NCBI RefSeq assembly: GCF_040869045.1
Contig: NW_027137007.1
Coordinates: 1 to 64,000, forward strand
Length of the DNA stretch: 64,000 bases
Direction: 5' to 3'
Origin: Eurosta solidaginis
Taxonomy: Eukaryota; Arthropoda; Insecta; Diptera; Tephritidae
In this document: positions 12,618-27,100 of the stretch, piece after piece
How the letters are laid out: each line of letters opens with the position of its first letter
Numbering within the stretch: position 1 is the stretch's first letter
The notes under the pieces: generated by a model
The model's input: only the letters and a program-made list of their open reading frames with translations
Told to the model about the DNA's origin: nothing
The model's database searches: none
Position numbers and translations under genes: made by a program

Positions 12618-15600
12618 AAAAATAAAATCGTTTCTATCTTGCTTGGTTCAATAGATATGAACACTTACTTTTAGTCGATTAACCCCACCCACTTTGACGT
12701 AGAAATTGAACCGTTAGGAATAGAACCTTGGATCAGCTTGTGGATTAATATACACATAAAAACCTATCATCTGCAAAAACAAAATCGATTCTATCTTTCT
12801 TGGTTCAATAGATATGGACACTTATCCCTTTTAGCCGGTTAACCCCATCCACTTTGACGTAGAAATTGAACCGTTAACGATAGAACCTTGTATCAGCTTG
12901 TGGATTTATATACACATAAAAGCCTATCATATTCAAAAAAAAAATCGATTCTATCTTGCTTGGTTCAATAGATATGGACACTTATCCCTTTTAGTCGGTT
13001 AACCCCATCCACTTTGACGTAGAAATTGAACCGTTAACGATAGAACCTTGCCTCAGCTTGTGGATTAATACACACATTAAAACCTATCATCTGCAAAAAC
13101 AAAATCGATTCTATCTTGCTTGGTTCAATAGATATGGACACTTATCCCTTTTAGTCGGTTAACCCCATCGACTTTGACGTAGAAATTGAACCGTTAACGA
13201 TAGATCCTTGTATCAGCTTGTGGATTAATATACACATAAAAAACTATCATCTTCAAAAACAAAATCGATTCTATCTTGCTTGGTTCAATAGATATGGATA
13301 TTTATCCCTTTTAGTCGGTTAACCCCACCCAGTATGACGTAGAAATTGAACCGTTAGCGATAGAACCTTGGGTCAGCTTGCGGATTAATATACACATAAA
13401 AACCTACCATGTGCAAAAATAAAATCGATTCTATCTTGCTTGGTTCAATAGATATGGACACCTATCCCTTTTAGTCGGTTAACCCAACCCAGTATGACGC
13501 AGAAATTGAACCGTTAGCGATAGAACCTTGGATCAGCTTGTGGATTAATGTACACATAAAAACCTACCATCTGCAAAAATAAATTCGATTCTATTTTGCT
13601 TGGTTCAATAGATATGTATAATTATCCCTTTTAGTCGGTTAACCCCACCCACAATAGATATGGACACTTATCCCTTTTAGTCGGTTAACCCCATCCACTT
13701 TGACGTAGAAATTGAACCGTTAACGATAGAACCTTGTAGCAGCTTGTGGATTAATACACACATTAAAACCTATCATTTTCAAAAACAAAATCGATTCTAT
13801 CTTGCTTGGTTCAATAGATATGGACACTTATCCCTTTTAGTCGGTTAACCCCACCCACTTTGACGTATAAATTGAACCGTTAACGATAGAACCTTGTATC
13901 AGCTTGTGGATTAATATACACATAAAAACCTATCATCTGCAAAAACAAAATCGATTCTATCTTGCTTGGTTCAATAGATATGGACACTTATCCCTTTTAG
14001 TCGGTTAACCCCACCCACAATTGATATGGACACTTATCCCTTTTAGTCGGTTAACCCCACCCAGTATGACGCAGAAATTGAACCGTTAGCGATGGAACCT
14101 TGGATCAGCTTGTGGATTAATATACACATAAAAGCCTACCATCTGCAAAAATAAAGTCGATTCTATCTTGCTTGGTTCAATAGATATGGACACTTATCAC
14201 TTTTAGTCGGTTAACCCCACCCAGTATGACGTAGAAATTGAACCGTTAGCGACAGAATCTTGGATCGGCTTGTGGATTAATATACACATAAAAACCTACC
14301 ATCTGCAAAAATAAATTCTATTCTATCTTGCTTGGTTCAATAGATATGGACACTTATCCCTTTTAGTCGGTTAACCCCACCCACTTTGACGTATAAATTG
14401 AACCGTTAACGATAGAACCTTGGATCAGCTTGAGGATTAATATACACATGAAAACCTATCACCTGCAAAAACAAAATCAATTCTATCTTGCTTGGTTCAA
14501 TAGATATGGACACTTATCCCTTTTAGTCGGTTAACCCCACCCACAATAGATATGGACACTTATCCCTTTTAGTCGGGTAACCCCATCCACTTTGACGTAG
14601 AAATTGAACCGTTAACGATAGAATCTTGTATCAGCTTGTGGATTAATACACACATTAAAACCTATCATTTGCAAAAACAAAATCGATTCTATCTTGCTTG
14701 GTTCAATAGATATGGACACTTATCCCTTTTAGTCGGTTAACCCCACCCACTGTGACGTATAAATTGAACCGTTAACGATAGAACCTTGTATCAGCTTGCG
14801 GATTAATATACACATAAAAACCTATCATCTGCAAAAACAAAATCTATTCTATCTTGCTTGGTTCAATAGATATGGACACTTATCCCTTTTAGTCGGTTAG
14901 CCCCACCCACAATAGATATGGACACTTATCCCTTTTAGTCGGTTAACCCCATCCACTTTGACGTAGAAATTGAACCGTTAACGATAGAACCTTGTATCAG
15001 CTTGTGGATTAATACACACATTAAAACCTATCATTTGCAAAAACAAAATCGATTCTATCTTGCTTGGTTCAATATATATGGACACTTATCCCTTTTAGTC
15101 GGTTAACCCCACCCACTTTGACGTATAAATTGAACCGTTAACGATAGAACCTTGGATCAGCTTGTGGATTAATATACACATAAAAGCCTACCATCTGCAA
15201 AAATAAATTCTATTCTATCTTGCTTGGTTCAATAGATATGTATACTTATCCCTTCTAGTCGGTTAACCCCACCCACTATGACGTAGAAATTGAACCATTA
15301 AAGATAGAGCCTTGGATCAGCTTGGGGATTAATATACACATGAAAACCTATCATCTGGAAAAACAAAATCGATTCTATCTTGCTTGGTTCAATAGATATG
15401 GACACTTATCCCTTTTAGTCGGTTAACCCCACCCACTCTGACGTAGAAATTGAACAGTTAACGATAGAACCTTGTATCAGCTTGTGGATTAATATACACA
15501 TAAAAACCTACCATCTGCAAAAATAAATTCTATTCTATCTTGCTTGGTTCAATAGATATGTATACTTATCCCTTCTAGTCGGTTAACCCCACCCACTATG

Positions 15601-16408
15601 ACGTAGAAATTGAACCATTAAAGGTAGAGCCTTGGATCAGCTTGTGGATTAATATAGACATGAAAACCTATCATCTGCAAAAACAAAATCGATTCTATCT
15701 TGCTTGGTTCAATAGATATGGACACTTATCCCTTTTAGTCGGTTAACCCCACCTACAATAGATATGGACACTTATCCCTTTTAGTCGGTTAACCCCATCC
15801 ACTTTGACGTAGAAATTGAACCGTTAATGATAGAACCTTGCATCAGCTTGTGGATTAATATACACATAAAAACCTACCATCTGCAAAAATAAAATCGATT
15901 CTATTTTGCTTGGTTCAATAGATGTGGACACTTTTCCCTTTTAGTCGGTTAACCCAACCCAGTATGACGTAGAAATTGAACCGTTAGCGATAGAACCTTT
16001 CATCAGCTTGTGTTATAATGTACACATAAAAACCTACCATCTGCAAAAATAAATTCGTTTATATTTTTTGGTTCAATAGATATGTATAATTATCCCTTTT
16101 AGTCGGTTAACCCCACCCACCATAACGTAGAAATTGAACTGTTAACGATAGAAGCTTAGATCAGCTTGTGGATTAATATACACATAAAAACCTATCATCT
16201 GCAAAAACAAAATCGATTCTATCTTGCTTGGTTCAGTAGATATGGATACTTATCCCTTTTTGTCGGTTAACCCCACCCACAATAGATATGGACACTTATC
16301 CCTTTTAGCCGGTTAACCGCATCCACTTTGACGTAGAAATTGAACCGTTAACGATAGAACCTTGTATCAGCTTGTGGATTTATATACACATAAAAACCTA
16401 TCATCTTC

Positions 16409-16419
16409 AAAAAAAAAAA
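16409..16419 (+). repeat. Expanded A run (11 A) at a monomer boundary
   Basis: The usual boundary CAAAAACAAAATCG has become TTC, 11 A and TCG, by loss of the internal C and slippage. Related runs are 26,220-26,230 (11 A, same HOR position) and 12,935-12,944 (10 A). Confidence 0.85.
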
Positions 16420-18147
16420 TCGATTCTACCTTGCTTGGTTCAATAGATATGAATACTTATCCCTTTTAGTCGGTTAACCTCACCCACTTTGACGTAGAAA
16501 TTGAACCGTTAACGATATAGCCTTGGATCAGCTTGTGGATTAATATACACATAAAAACCTATCATCTGCAAAAACAAAATCGATTCTATCTTGCTTGGTT
16601 CAATAGATATGGACACTTATCCCTTTTTGTCGGTTAACCCCACCCACAATAGATATGGACACTTATCCCTTTTAACGGGTTAACCCCATCCACTTTGACG
16701 TAGAAATTGAACCGTTAACGATAGAACCTTGTATCAGCTTGTGGATTAATATACACATAAAAAACTATCATTTTCAAAAACCAAATCGATTCTATCTTGC
16801 TTGTTTCAATAGATATGGATACTTATCCCTTTTAGTCGGTTAACCCCACCTAGTATGACGTAGAAATTGAACCGTTAGCGATAGAACCTTGGATCAGCTT
16901 GTGGATTAGTGTACACATAAAAACCTACCATCTGCAAAAATAAATTCGTTTATATTTTGCTTGGTTCAATAGATATGTATAATTATCCCTTTTAGTCGGT
17001 TAACCCAACCCACTATGACGTAGAAATTGAACCATTAAAGATAGAGCCTTAGATCAGCTTGAGGATTAATACACACATTAAAACCTATCATTTGCAAAAA
17101 CAAAATCGATTCTATCTTGCTCGGTTCAATAGATATGGACACTTATCCCTTTTAGTCGGTTAACCCCACCCACTTTGACGTAGAAATTGAACCGTTAACG
17201 ATAGAACCTTAGATCAGGTTGTGGATTAATATACACATAAAAACCTATCATCTGCAAGAACAAAATCGATTCTATCTTGCTTGGTTCAATAGATATGGAC
17301 ACTTATCCCTTTTAGTCGGTTAACCCCACCCACAATAGATATGGACACTTATCCCTTTTAGTCGGTTAACCCCATCCACTTTGACGTAGAAATTGAACCG
17401 TTAACGATAGAACCTTGTATGAGCTTGTGGATTAATATACACATAAAAGCCTACCATCTGCTAAAATAAATTCTTTTCTATCTTGCTTGGTTCAATAGAT
17501 ATGTATACTTATCCCTTCTAGTCGGTTAACCCCACCCACTATGACGTAGAAATTGAACCATTAAAGATAGAGCCTTAAATCAGCTTGAGGATTAATACAC
17601 ACATTAAAACCTATCATTTGCAAGAACAAAATCGATTCTATCTTGCTCGGTTCAATAGATATGGACACTTATCCCTTTTAGTCGGTTAACCCCACCCACT
17701 TTGACGTAGAAATTGAACCGTTAACGATAGAACCTTAGATCAGGTTGTGGATTAATATACACATAAAAACCTATCATCTGCAAGAACAAAATCGATTCTA
17801 TCTTGCTTGGTTCAATAGATATGGACACTTATCCTTTTTATTCGGTTAACCCCACCCACAATAGATATGGACACTTATCCCTTTTAGTCGGTTAACCGCA
17901 CCCACTTTGACGTAGAAATTGAACCGTTAACGATAGAACCTTGTATCAGCTTGTGGATTAATACACACATTAAAACCTATCATTTGCAAAAACAAAATCG
18001 ATTCTATCTTGCTTGGTTCAATAGATATGGACACTTATCCCTTTTAGTCGGTTAAACCCACCCACTTTGACGTATAAATTGAACCGTTAACGATAGAACC
18101 TTGGATCAGGTTGTGGATTAATATACACATAAAAACCTATCATATGC

Positions 18148-21100
18148 AAAAACAAAATCGATTCTATCTTGCTTGGTTCAATAGATATGGACACTTATCC
18201 CTTTTAGTCGGTTACCCCCACCCACAATAGATATGGACACTTATCCCTTTTAGCCGGTTAACCGCATCCACTTTTACGTAGAAATTGAACCGTTAGCGAT
18301 AGAACCTTGGATCAGGTTGTGGATTAATATACACATAAAAACCTACCATCTACAAAAATTAAATCGATTCTATCTTGATTGGTTCAATAGATGTGGACAC
18401 TTTTTCCTTTTAGTCGGTTAACCCCACCCAGTATGACGTAGAAATTGAACCGTTAGCGATAGAACCTTTCATCAGCTTGTGGATTAATGTACACATAAAC
18501 ACCTACCATCTGCAAAAATAATTTCGTTTATATTTTGCTTGGTTCAATAGATATGTATAATTATCCATTTTAGTCGGTTAACCCCACCCACCATAACGTA
18601 GAAATTGAACTGTTAACGATAGAAGCTTTGATCAGCTTGTGGATTAATATACACATAAATACCTACCATCTGCAAAAATAAAATCGATTCTATCTTGCTT
18701 GGTTCAATAGATATGAACACTTATCCCTTTTAGTCGGTTAACCCCACCCACTTTGACGTAGAAATTGAACCGTTAGAAATAGAACCTTGGATCAGCTTGT
18801 GGATTAATATACACATAAAAACCTATTATCTGCAAAAACAAAATCGATTCTATCTTGCTTGGTTCAGTAGATATGGACTCTTATCCCTTTTTGTCGGTTA
18901 ACCCCACCCACAATAGACATGGACACTTATCCCTTTTAGCCGGTTAACCGCATCCACTTTTACGTAGAAATTGAACCGTTAACGATAGAACCTTGTATCA
19001 GCTTGTGGATTTATATACACATAAAAACCTATCATCTTCAAAAAAAAATCGATTCTATCTTGCTTGGTTCAATAGATATGGATACTTATCCCTTTTAGTC
19101 GGTTAACCTCACCCACTTTGACGTAGAAATTGAACCGTTAGCGATATAGCCTTGGATCAGCTTGTGGATTAATATACACATAAAAACCTATCATCTGCAA
19201 AAACAAAATCGATTCTATCTTGCTTGGTTCAATAGATATGGACACTTATCCCTTTTAGTCGGTTAAACCAACCCACTTTGACGTATACATTGAACCGTTA
19301 ACGATAGAACCTTGGATCAGCTTGAGGATTAATACACACATTAAAACCTATCATTTGCAAAAACAAAATCGATTCTATCTTGCTCGGTTCAATAGATATG
19401 GATAAATACCTACCATCTGCAAAAATAAAATCGTTTCTATCTTGCTTGGTTCAATAGATATGAACACTTACTTTTAGTCGATTAACCCCACCCACTTTGA
19501 CGTAGAAATTGAACCGTTAGGAATAGAACCTTGGATCAGCTTGTGGATTAATATACACATAAAAACCTATCATCTGCAAAAACAAAATCGATTCTATCTT
19601 TCTTGGTTCAATAGATATGGACACTTATCCCTTTTAGCCGGTTAACCCCATCCACTTTGACGTAGAAATTGAACCGTTAACGATAGAACCTTGCCTCAGC
19701 TTGTGGATTAATACACACATTAAAACCTATCATTTGCAAGAACAAAATCGATTCTATCTTGCTCGGTTCAATAGATATGGACACTTATCCCTTTTAGTCG
19801 GTTAACCCCACCCACTTTGACGTAGAAATTGAACCGTTAACGATAGAACCTTAGATCAGGTTGTGGATTAATATACACATAAAAACCTATCATCTGCAAG
19901 AACAAAATCGATTCTATCTTGCTTGGTTCAATAGATATGGACACTTATCCTTTTTATTCGGTTAACCCCACCCACAATAGATATGGACACTTATCCCTTT
20001 TAGTCGGTTAACCGCACCCACTTTGACGTAGAAATTGAACCTTTACCGATAGAACCTTGTATCAGCTTGTGGATTAATGTACACATAAAAACCTACCATC
20101 TGCAAAAATAAAATCGAATCTATCTTGCTTGGTTCAATAGATATGGACACTTACCCCTTTTAGTCGGTTAACCCCAACCAGTATGACGTAGAAATTGAAC
20201 CGTTAGCGATAGAACCTTGGACAGACATGTGGATTAATATACACATAAAAACCTACCATCTGCAAAAATAAATTCGATTCTATCTTGCTTGATTCAATAG
20301 ATGTGGACACTTACCCCTTTTAGTCGGTTAACCCCAACCAGTGTCACGTAGAAATTGAACCGTTAGCGACAGAACCTTGTGTCAGCTTGTGGATTAATAC
20401 ACACATTAAAACCTATCATTTGCAAAAACAAAATCGATTCTATCTTGCTTGGTTCAATAGATATGGACATTTATCCCTTTTAGTCGGTTAACCCCACCCA
20501 CAATAAATATGGACACTTATCCCTTTTCGTCGGTTAACCCCATCCACTTTGACGTAGAAATTGAACCGTTAACGATAGAACCTTGTATCAGCTTGTGGAT
20601 TAATACACACATTAAAACCTATCATTTGCAAAAACAAAATCAATTCTATCTTGCTTGGTTCAATAGATATGGACACTTATCCCTTTTAGTCGGTTAACCC
20701 CACCCACTTTGACATACAAATTGAACCATTAACGATAGAACCTTATATCAGCTTGTGGATTAATATACACATAAAAACCTATCATCTGCAAAAACAAAAT
20801 CGATTCTATCTTGCTTGGTTCAATAGATATGGACACTTATCCCTTTTAGTCGGTTAACCCCACCCACAATAGATATGGACACTTATCCCTTTTAGTCGGT
20901 TAACCCCATCCACTTTGACGTAGAAATTGAACCGTTAACGATAGAACCTTGTATCAGCTTGTGGATTAATACACACATTAAAACCTATCATTTGCAAAAA
21001 CAAAATCGATTCTATCTTGCTTGGTTCAATAGATATGGACACTTATCCCTTTTAGTCGGTTAAACCCACCCACTTTGACGTATAAATTGAACCGTTAACG

Positions 21101-21155
21101 ATAGAACCTTGGATCAGGTTGTGGATTAATATACACATAAAAACCTATCATATGC
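18148..21155. repeat. HOR family B, copy 2, collapsed (3,008 bp)
   Basis: It matches the start of copies 1 and 3 to about 19,660, then passes in a few steps into the end section of the unit (from about 19,740; compare copy 3 at about 27,440). It lacks 4,687 bp of copy 3. The main join falls in ATTAATACACACATTAAAAC, which both parent monomers share, so it fits an unequal crossover. The end section keeps the GAACCTTTACCG marker (20,039) and the block that copy 1 lost. Confidence 0.88.
20790..20995 (+). repeat. Long 206-bp monomer with 46-bp internal duplication
   Basis: The canonical monomer is lengthened by a tandem copy of consensus positions 33-78: 20,822-20,867 is repeated at 20,868-20,913. 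The join reads CCCACCCACAATAGATATGG. The duplicated part carries the GGTTAACC palindrome, so long monomers have it twice. The same join recurs dozens of times at fixed places in every HOR family (for example 2,413-2,618, 2,939-3,144, 32,326-32,531 and 34,692-34,897). It therefore arose once, early, and spread with the HORs. The first half usually ends CCACCCA and the second CCATCCACTTTG, so the two halves have their own diagnostic bases. Confidence 0.93.
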
Positions 21156-24100
21156 AAAAACAAAATCGATTCTATCTTGCTTGGTTCAATAGATATGGAC
21201 ACTTATCCCTTTTAGTCGGTTACCCCCACCCACAATAGATATGGACACTTATCCCTTTTAGCCGGTTAACCGCATCCACTTTTACGTAGAAATTGAACCG
21301 TTAGCGATAGAACCTTGGATCAGGTTGTGGATTAATATACACATAAAAACCTACCATCTACAAAAATTAAATCGATTCTATCTTGATTGGTTCAATAGAT
21401 GTGGACACTTTTTCCTTTTAGTCGGTTAACCCCACCCAGTATGACGTAGAAATTGAACCGTTAGCGATAGAACCTTTCATCAGCTTGTGGATTAATGTAC
21501 ACATAAACACCTACCATCTGCAAAAATAATTTCGTTTATATTTTGCTTGGTTCAATAGATATGTATAATTATCCATTTTAGTCGGTTAACCCCACCCACC
21601 ATAACGTAGAAATTGAACTGTTAACGATAGAAGCTTTGGTCAGCTTGTGGATTAATATACACATAAATACCTACCATCTGCAAAAATAAAATCGATTCTA
21701 TCTTGCTTGGTTCAATAGATATGAACACTTATCCCTTTTAGTCGGTTAACCCCACCCACTTTGACGTAGAAATTGAACCGTTAGAAATAGAACCTTGGAT
21801 CAGCTTGTGGATTATTATACACATAAAAACCTATTATCTGCAAAAACAAAATCGATTCTATCTTGCTTGGTTCAGTAGATATGGACTCTTATCCCTTTTT
21901 GTCGGTTAACCCCACCCACAATAGACATGGACACTTATCCCTTTTAGCCGGTTAACCGCATCCACTTTTACGTAGAAATTGAACCGTTAACGATAGAACC
22001 TTGTATCAGCTTGTGGATTTATATACACATAAAAACCTATCATCTTCAAAAAAAAATCGATTCTATCTTGCTTGGTTCAATAGATATGGATACTTATCCC
22101 TTTTAGTCGGTTAACCTCACCCACTTTGACGTAGAAATTGAACCGTTAGCGATATAGCCTTGGATCAGCTTGTGGATTAATATACACATAAAAACCTATC
22201 ATCTGCAAAAACAAAATCGATTCTATCTTGCTTGGTTCAATAGATATGGACACTTATCCCTTTTAGTCGGTTAAACCAACCCACTTTGACGTATACATTG
22301 AACCGTTAACGATAGAACCTTGGATCAGCTTGAGGATTAATACACACATTAAAACCTATCATTTGCAAAAACAAAATCGATTCTATCTTGCTCGGTTCAA
22401 TAGATATGGATAAATACCTACCATCTGCAAAAATAAAATCGTTTCTATCTTGCTTGGTTCAATAGATATGAACACTTACTTTTAGTCGATTAACCCCACC
22501 CACTTTGACGTAGAAATTGAACCGTTAGGAATAGAACCTTGGATCAGCTTGTGGATTAATATACACATAAAAACCTATCATCTGCAAAAACAAAATCGAT
22601 TCTATCTTTCTTGGTTCAATAGATATGGACACTTATCCCTTTTAGCCGGTTAACCCCATCCACTTTGACGTAGAAATTGAACCGTTAACGATAGAACCTT
22701 GTATCAGCTTGTGGATTTATATACACATAAAAGCCTATCATATTCAAAAAAAAAATCGATTCTATCTTGCTTGGTTCAATAGATATGGACACTTATCCCT
22801 TTTAGTCGGTTAACCCCATCCACTTTGACGTAGAAATTGAACCGTTAACGATAGAACCTTGCCTCAGCTTGTGGATTAATACACACATTAAAACCTATCA
22901 TCTGCAAAAACAAAATCGATTCTATCTTGCTTGGTTCAATAGATATGGACACTTATCCCTTTTAGTCGGTTAACCCCATCGACTTTGACGTAGAAATTGA
23001 ACCGTTAACGATAGATCCTTGTATCAGCTTGTGGATTAATATACACATAAAAAACTATCATCTTCAAAAACAAAATCGATTCTATCTTGCTTGGTTCAAT
23101 AGATATGGATATTTATCCCTTTTAGTCGGTTAACCCCACCCAGTATGACGTAGAAATTGAACCGTTAGCGATAGAACCTTGGGTCAGCTTGCGGATTAAT
23201 ATACACATAAAAACCTACCATGTGCAAAAATAAAATCGATTCTATCTTGCTTGGTTCAATAGATATGGACACCTATCCCTTTTAGTCGGTTAACCCAACC
23301 CAGTATGACGCAGAAATTGAACCGTTAGCGATAGAACCTTGGATCAGCTTGTGGATTAATGTACACATAAAAACCTACCATCTGCAAAAATAAATTCGAT
23401 TCTATTTTGCTTGGTTCAATAGATATGTATAATTATCCCTTTTAGTCGGTTAACCCCACCCACAATAGATATGGACACTTATCCCTTTTAGTCGGTTAAC
23501 CCCATCCACTTTGACGTAGAAATTGAACCGTTAACGATAGAACCTTGTAGCAGCTTGTGGATTAATACACACATTAAAACCTATCATTTTCAAAAACAAA
23601 ATCGATTCTATCTTGCTTGGTTCAATAGATATGGACACTTATCCCTTTTAGTCGGTTAACCCCACCCACTTTGACGTATAAATTGAACCGTTAACGATAG
23701 AACCTTGTATCAGCTTGTGGATTAATATACACATAAAAACCTATCATCTGCAAAAACAAAATCGATTCTATCTTGCTTGGTTCAATAGATATGGACACTT
23801 ATCCCTTTTAGTCGGTTAACCCCACCCACAATTGATATGGACACTTATCCCTTTTAGTCGGTTAACCCCACCCAGTATGACGCAGAAATTGAACCGTTAG
23901 CGATGGAACCTTGGATCAGCTTGTGGATTAATATACACATAAAAGCCTACCATCTGCAAAAATAAAGTCGATTCTATCTTGCTTGGTTCAATAGATATGG
24001 ACACTTATCACTTTTAGTCGGTTAACCCCACCCAGTATGACGTAGAAATTGAACCGTTAGCGACAGAATCTTGGATCGGCTTGTGGATTAATATACACAT

Positions 24101-27100
24101 AAAAACCTACCATCTGCAAAAATAAATTCTATTCTATCTTGCTTGGTTCAATAGATATGGACACTTATCCCTTTTAGTCGGTTAACCCCACCCACTTTGA
24201 CGTATAAATTGAACCGTTAACGATAGAACCTTGGATCAGCTTGAGGATTAATATACACATGAAAACCTATCACCTGCAAAAACAAAATCAATTCTATCTT
24301 GCTTGGTTCAATAGATATGGACACTTATCCCTTTTAGTCGGTTAACCCCACCCACAATAGATATGGACACTTATCCCTTTTAGTCGGGTAACCCCATCCA
24401 CTTTGACGTAGAAATTGAACCGTTAACGATAGAATCTTGTATCAGCTTGTGGATTAATACACACATTAAAACCTATCATTTGCAAAAACAAAATCGATTC
24501 TATCTTGCTTGGTTCAATAGATATGGACACTTATCCCTTTTAGTCGGTTAACCCCACCCACTGTGACGTATAAATTGAACCGTTAACGATAGAACCTTGT
24601 ATCAGCTTGCGGATTAATATACACATAAAAACCTATCATCTGCAAAAACAAAATCTATTCTATCTTGCTTGGTTCAATAGATATGGACACTTATCCCTTT
24701 TAGTCGGTTAGCCCCACCCACAATAGATATGGACACTTATCCCTTTTAGTCGGTTAACCCCATCCACTTTGACGTAGAAATTGAACCGTTAACGATAGAA
24801 CCTTGTATCAGCTTGTGGATTAATACACACATTAAAACCTATCATTTGCAAAAACAAAATCGATTCTATCTTGCTTGGTTCAATATATATGGACACTTAT
24901 CCCTTTTAGTCGGTTAACCCCACCCACTTTGACGTATAAATTGAACCGTTAACGATAGAACCTTGGATCAGCTTGTGGATTAATATACACATAAAAACCT
25001 ACCATCTGCAAAAATAAATTCTATTCTATCTTGCTTGGTTCAATAGATATGTATACTTATCCCTTCTAGTCGGTTAACCCCACCCACTATGACGTAGAAA
25101 TTGAACCATTAAAGATAGAGCCTTGGATCAGCTTGGGGATTAATATACACATGAAAACCTATCATCTGCAAAAACAAAATCGATTCTATCTTGCTTGGTT
25201 CAATAGATATGGACACTTATCCCTTTTAGTCGGTTAACCCCACCCACTCTGACGTAGAAATTGAACAGTTAACGATAGAACCTTGTATCAGCTTGTGGAT
25301 TAATATACACATAAAAACCTACCATCTGCAAAAATAAATTCTATTCTATCTTGCTTGGTTCAATAGATATGTATACTTATCCCTTCTAGTCGGTTAACCC
25401 CACCCACTATGACGTAGAAATTGAACCATTAAAGGTAGAGCCTTGGATCAGCTTGGGGATTAATATAGACATGAAAACCTATCATCTGCAAAAACAAAAT
25501 CGATTCTATCTTGCTTGGTTCAATAGATATGGACACTTATCCCTTTTAGTCGGTTAACCCCACCTACAATAGATATGGACACTTATCCCTTTTAGTCGGT
25601 TAACCCCATCCACTTTGACGTAGAAATTGAACCGTTAATGATAGAACCTTGCATCAGCTTGTGGATTAATATACACATAAAAACCTACCATCTGCAAAAA
25701 TAAAATCGATTCTATTTTGCTTGGTTCAATAGATGTGGACACTTTTCCCTTTTAGTCGGTTAACCCAACCCAGTATGACGTAGAAATTGAACCGTTAGCG
25801 ATAGAACCTTTCATCAGCTTGTGTTATAATGTACACATAAAAACCTACCATCTGCAAAAATAAATTCGTTTATATTTTTTGGTTCAATAGATATGTATAA
25901 TTATCCCTTTTAGTCGGTTAACCCCACCCACCATAACGTAGAAATTGAACTGTTAACGATAGAAGCTTAGATCAGCTTGTGGATTAATATACACATAAAA
26001 ACCTATCATCTGCAAAAACAAAATCGATTCTATCTTGCTTGGTTCAGTAGATATGGATACTTATCCCTTTTTGTCGGTTAACCCCACCCACAATAGATAT
26101 GGACACTTATCCCTTTTAGCCGGTTAACCGCATCCACTTTGACGTAGAAATTGAACCGTTAACGATAGAACCTTGTATCAGCTTGTGGATTTATATACAC
26201 ATAAAAACCTATCATCTTCAAAAAAAAAAATCGATTCTACCTTGCTTGGTTCAATAGATATGAATACTTATCCCTTTTAGTCGGTTAACCTCACCCACTT
26301 TGACGTAGAAATTGAACCGTTAACGATATAGCCTTGGATCAGCTTGTGGATTAATATACACATAAAAACCTATCATCTGCGAAAACAAAATCGATTCTAT
26401 CTTGCTTGGTTCAATAGATATGGACACTTATCCCTTTTTGTCGGTTAACCCCACCCACAATAGATATGGACACTTATCCCTTTTAACGGGTTAACCCCAT
26501 CCACTTTGACGTAGAAATTGAACCGTTAACGATAGAACCTTGTATCAGCTTGTGGATTAATATACACATAAAAAACTATCATTTTCAAAAACCAAATCGA
26601 TTCTATCTTGCTTGTTTCAATAGATATGGATACTTATCCCTTTTAGTCGGTTAACCCCACCTAGTATGACGTAGAAATTGAACCGTTAGCGATAGAACCT
26701 TGGATCAGCTTGTGGATTAGTGTACACATAAAAACCTACCATCTGCAAAAATAAATTCGTTTATATTTTGCTTGGTTCAATAGATATGTATAATTATCCC
26801 TTTTAGTCGGTTAACCCAACCCACTATGACGTAGAAATTGAACCATTAAAGATAGAGCCTTAGATCAGCTTGAGGATTAATACACACGTTAAAACCTATC
26901 ATTTGCAAAAACAAAATCGATTCTATCTTGCTCGGTTCAATAGATATGGACACTTATCCCTTTTAGTCGGTTAACCCCACCCACTTTGACGTAGAAATTG
27001 AACCGTTAACGATAGAACCTTAGATCAGGTTGTGGATTAATATACACATAAAAACCTATCATCTGCAAGAACAAAATCGATTCTATCTTGCTTGGTTCAA

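Larger units (their letters stand above)
11345..18147. repeat. HOR family B, copy 1 (6,803 bp)
   Basis: It is defined by the anchor GCATCCACTTTTACG (11,461), which recurs at 18,264, 21,272 and 28,967. It aligns with copy 3 at a constant offset of 9,811 bp from the start to about 17,900, with only scattered substitutions noticed. After that an 892-bp segment present in copy 3 (about 27,720-28,615) is absent. The loss equals three 160-bp and two 206-bp monomers. It joins inside the shared stretch CACTTTGACGTAGAAATTG at about 17,902-17,925. Confidence 0.9.

Noticed and set aside
20509..20697. 62-codon open frame, also at 28,204
   Set aside because: It has the same cause in family B: CCCTTTTCGTCGG changes the in-frame TAG to TCG. 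The frame is the monomer read across a boundary and is not a gene.
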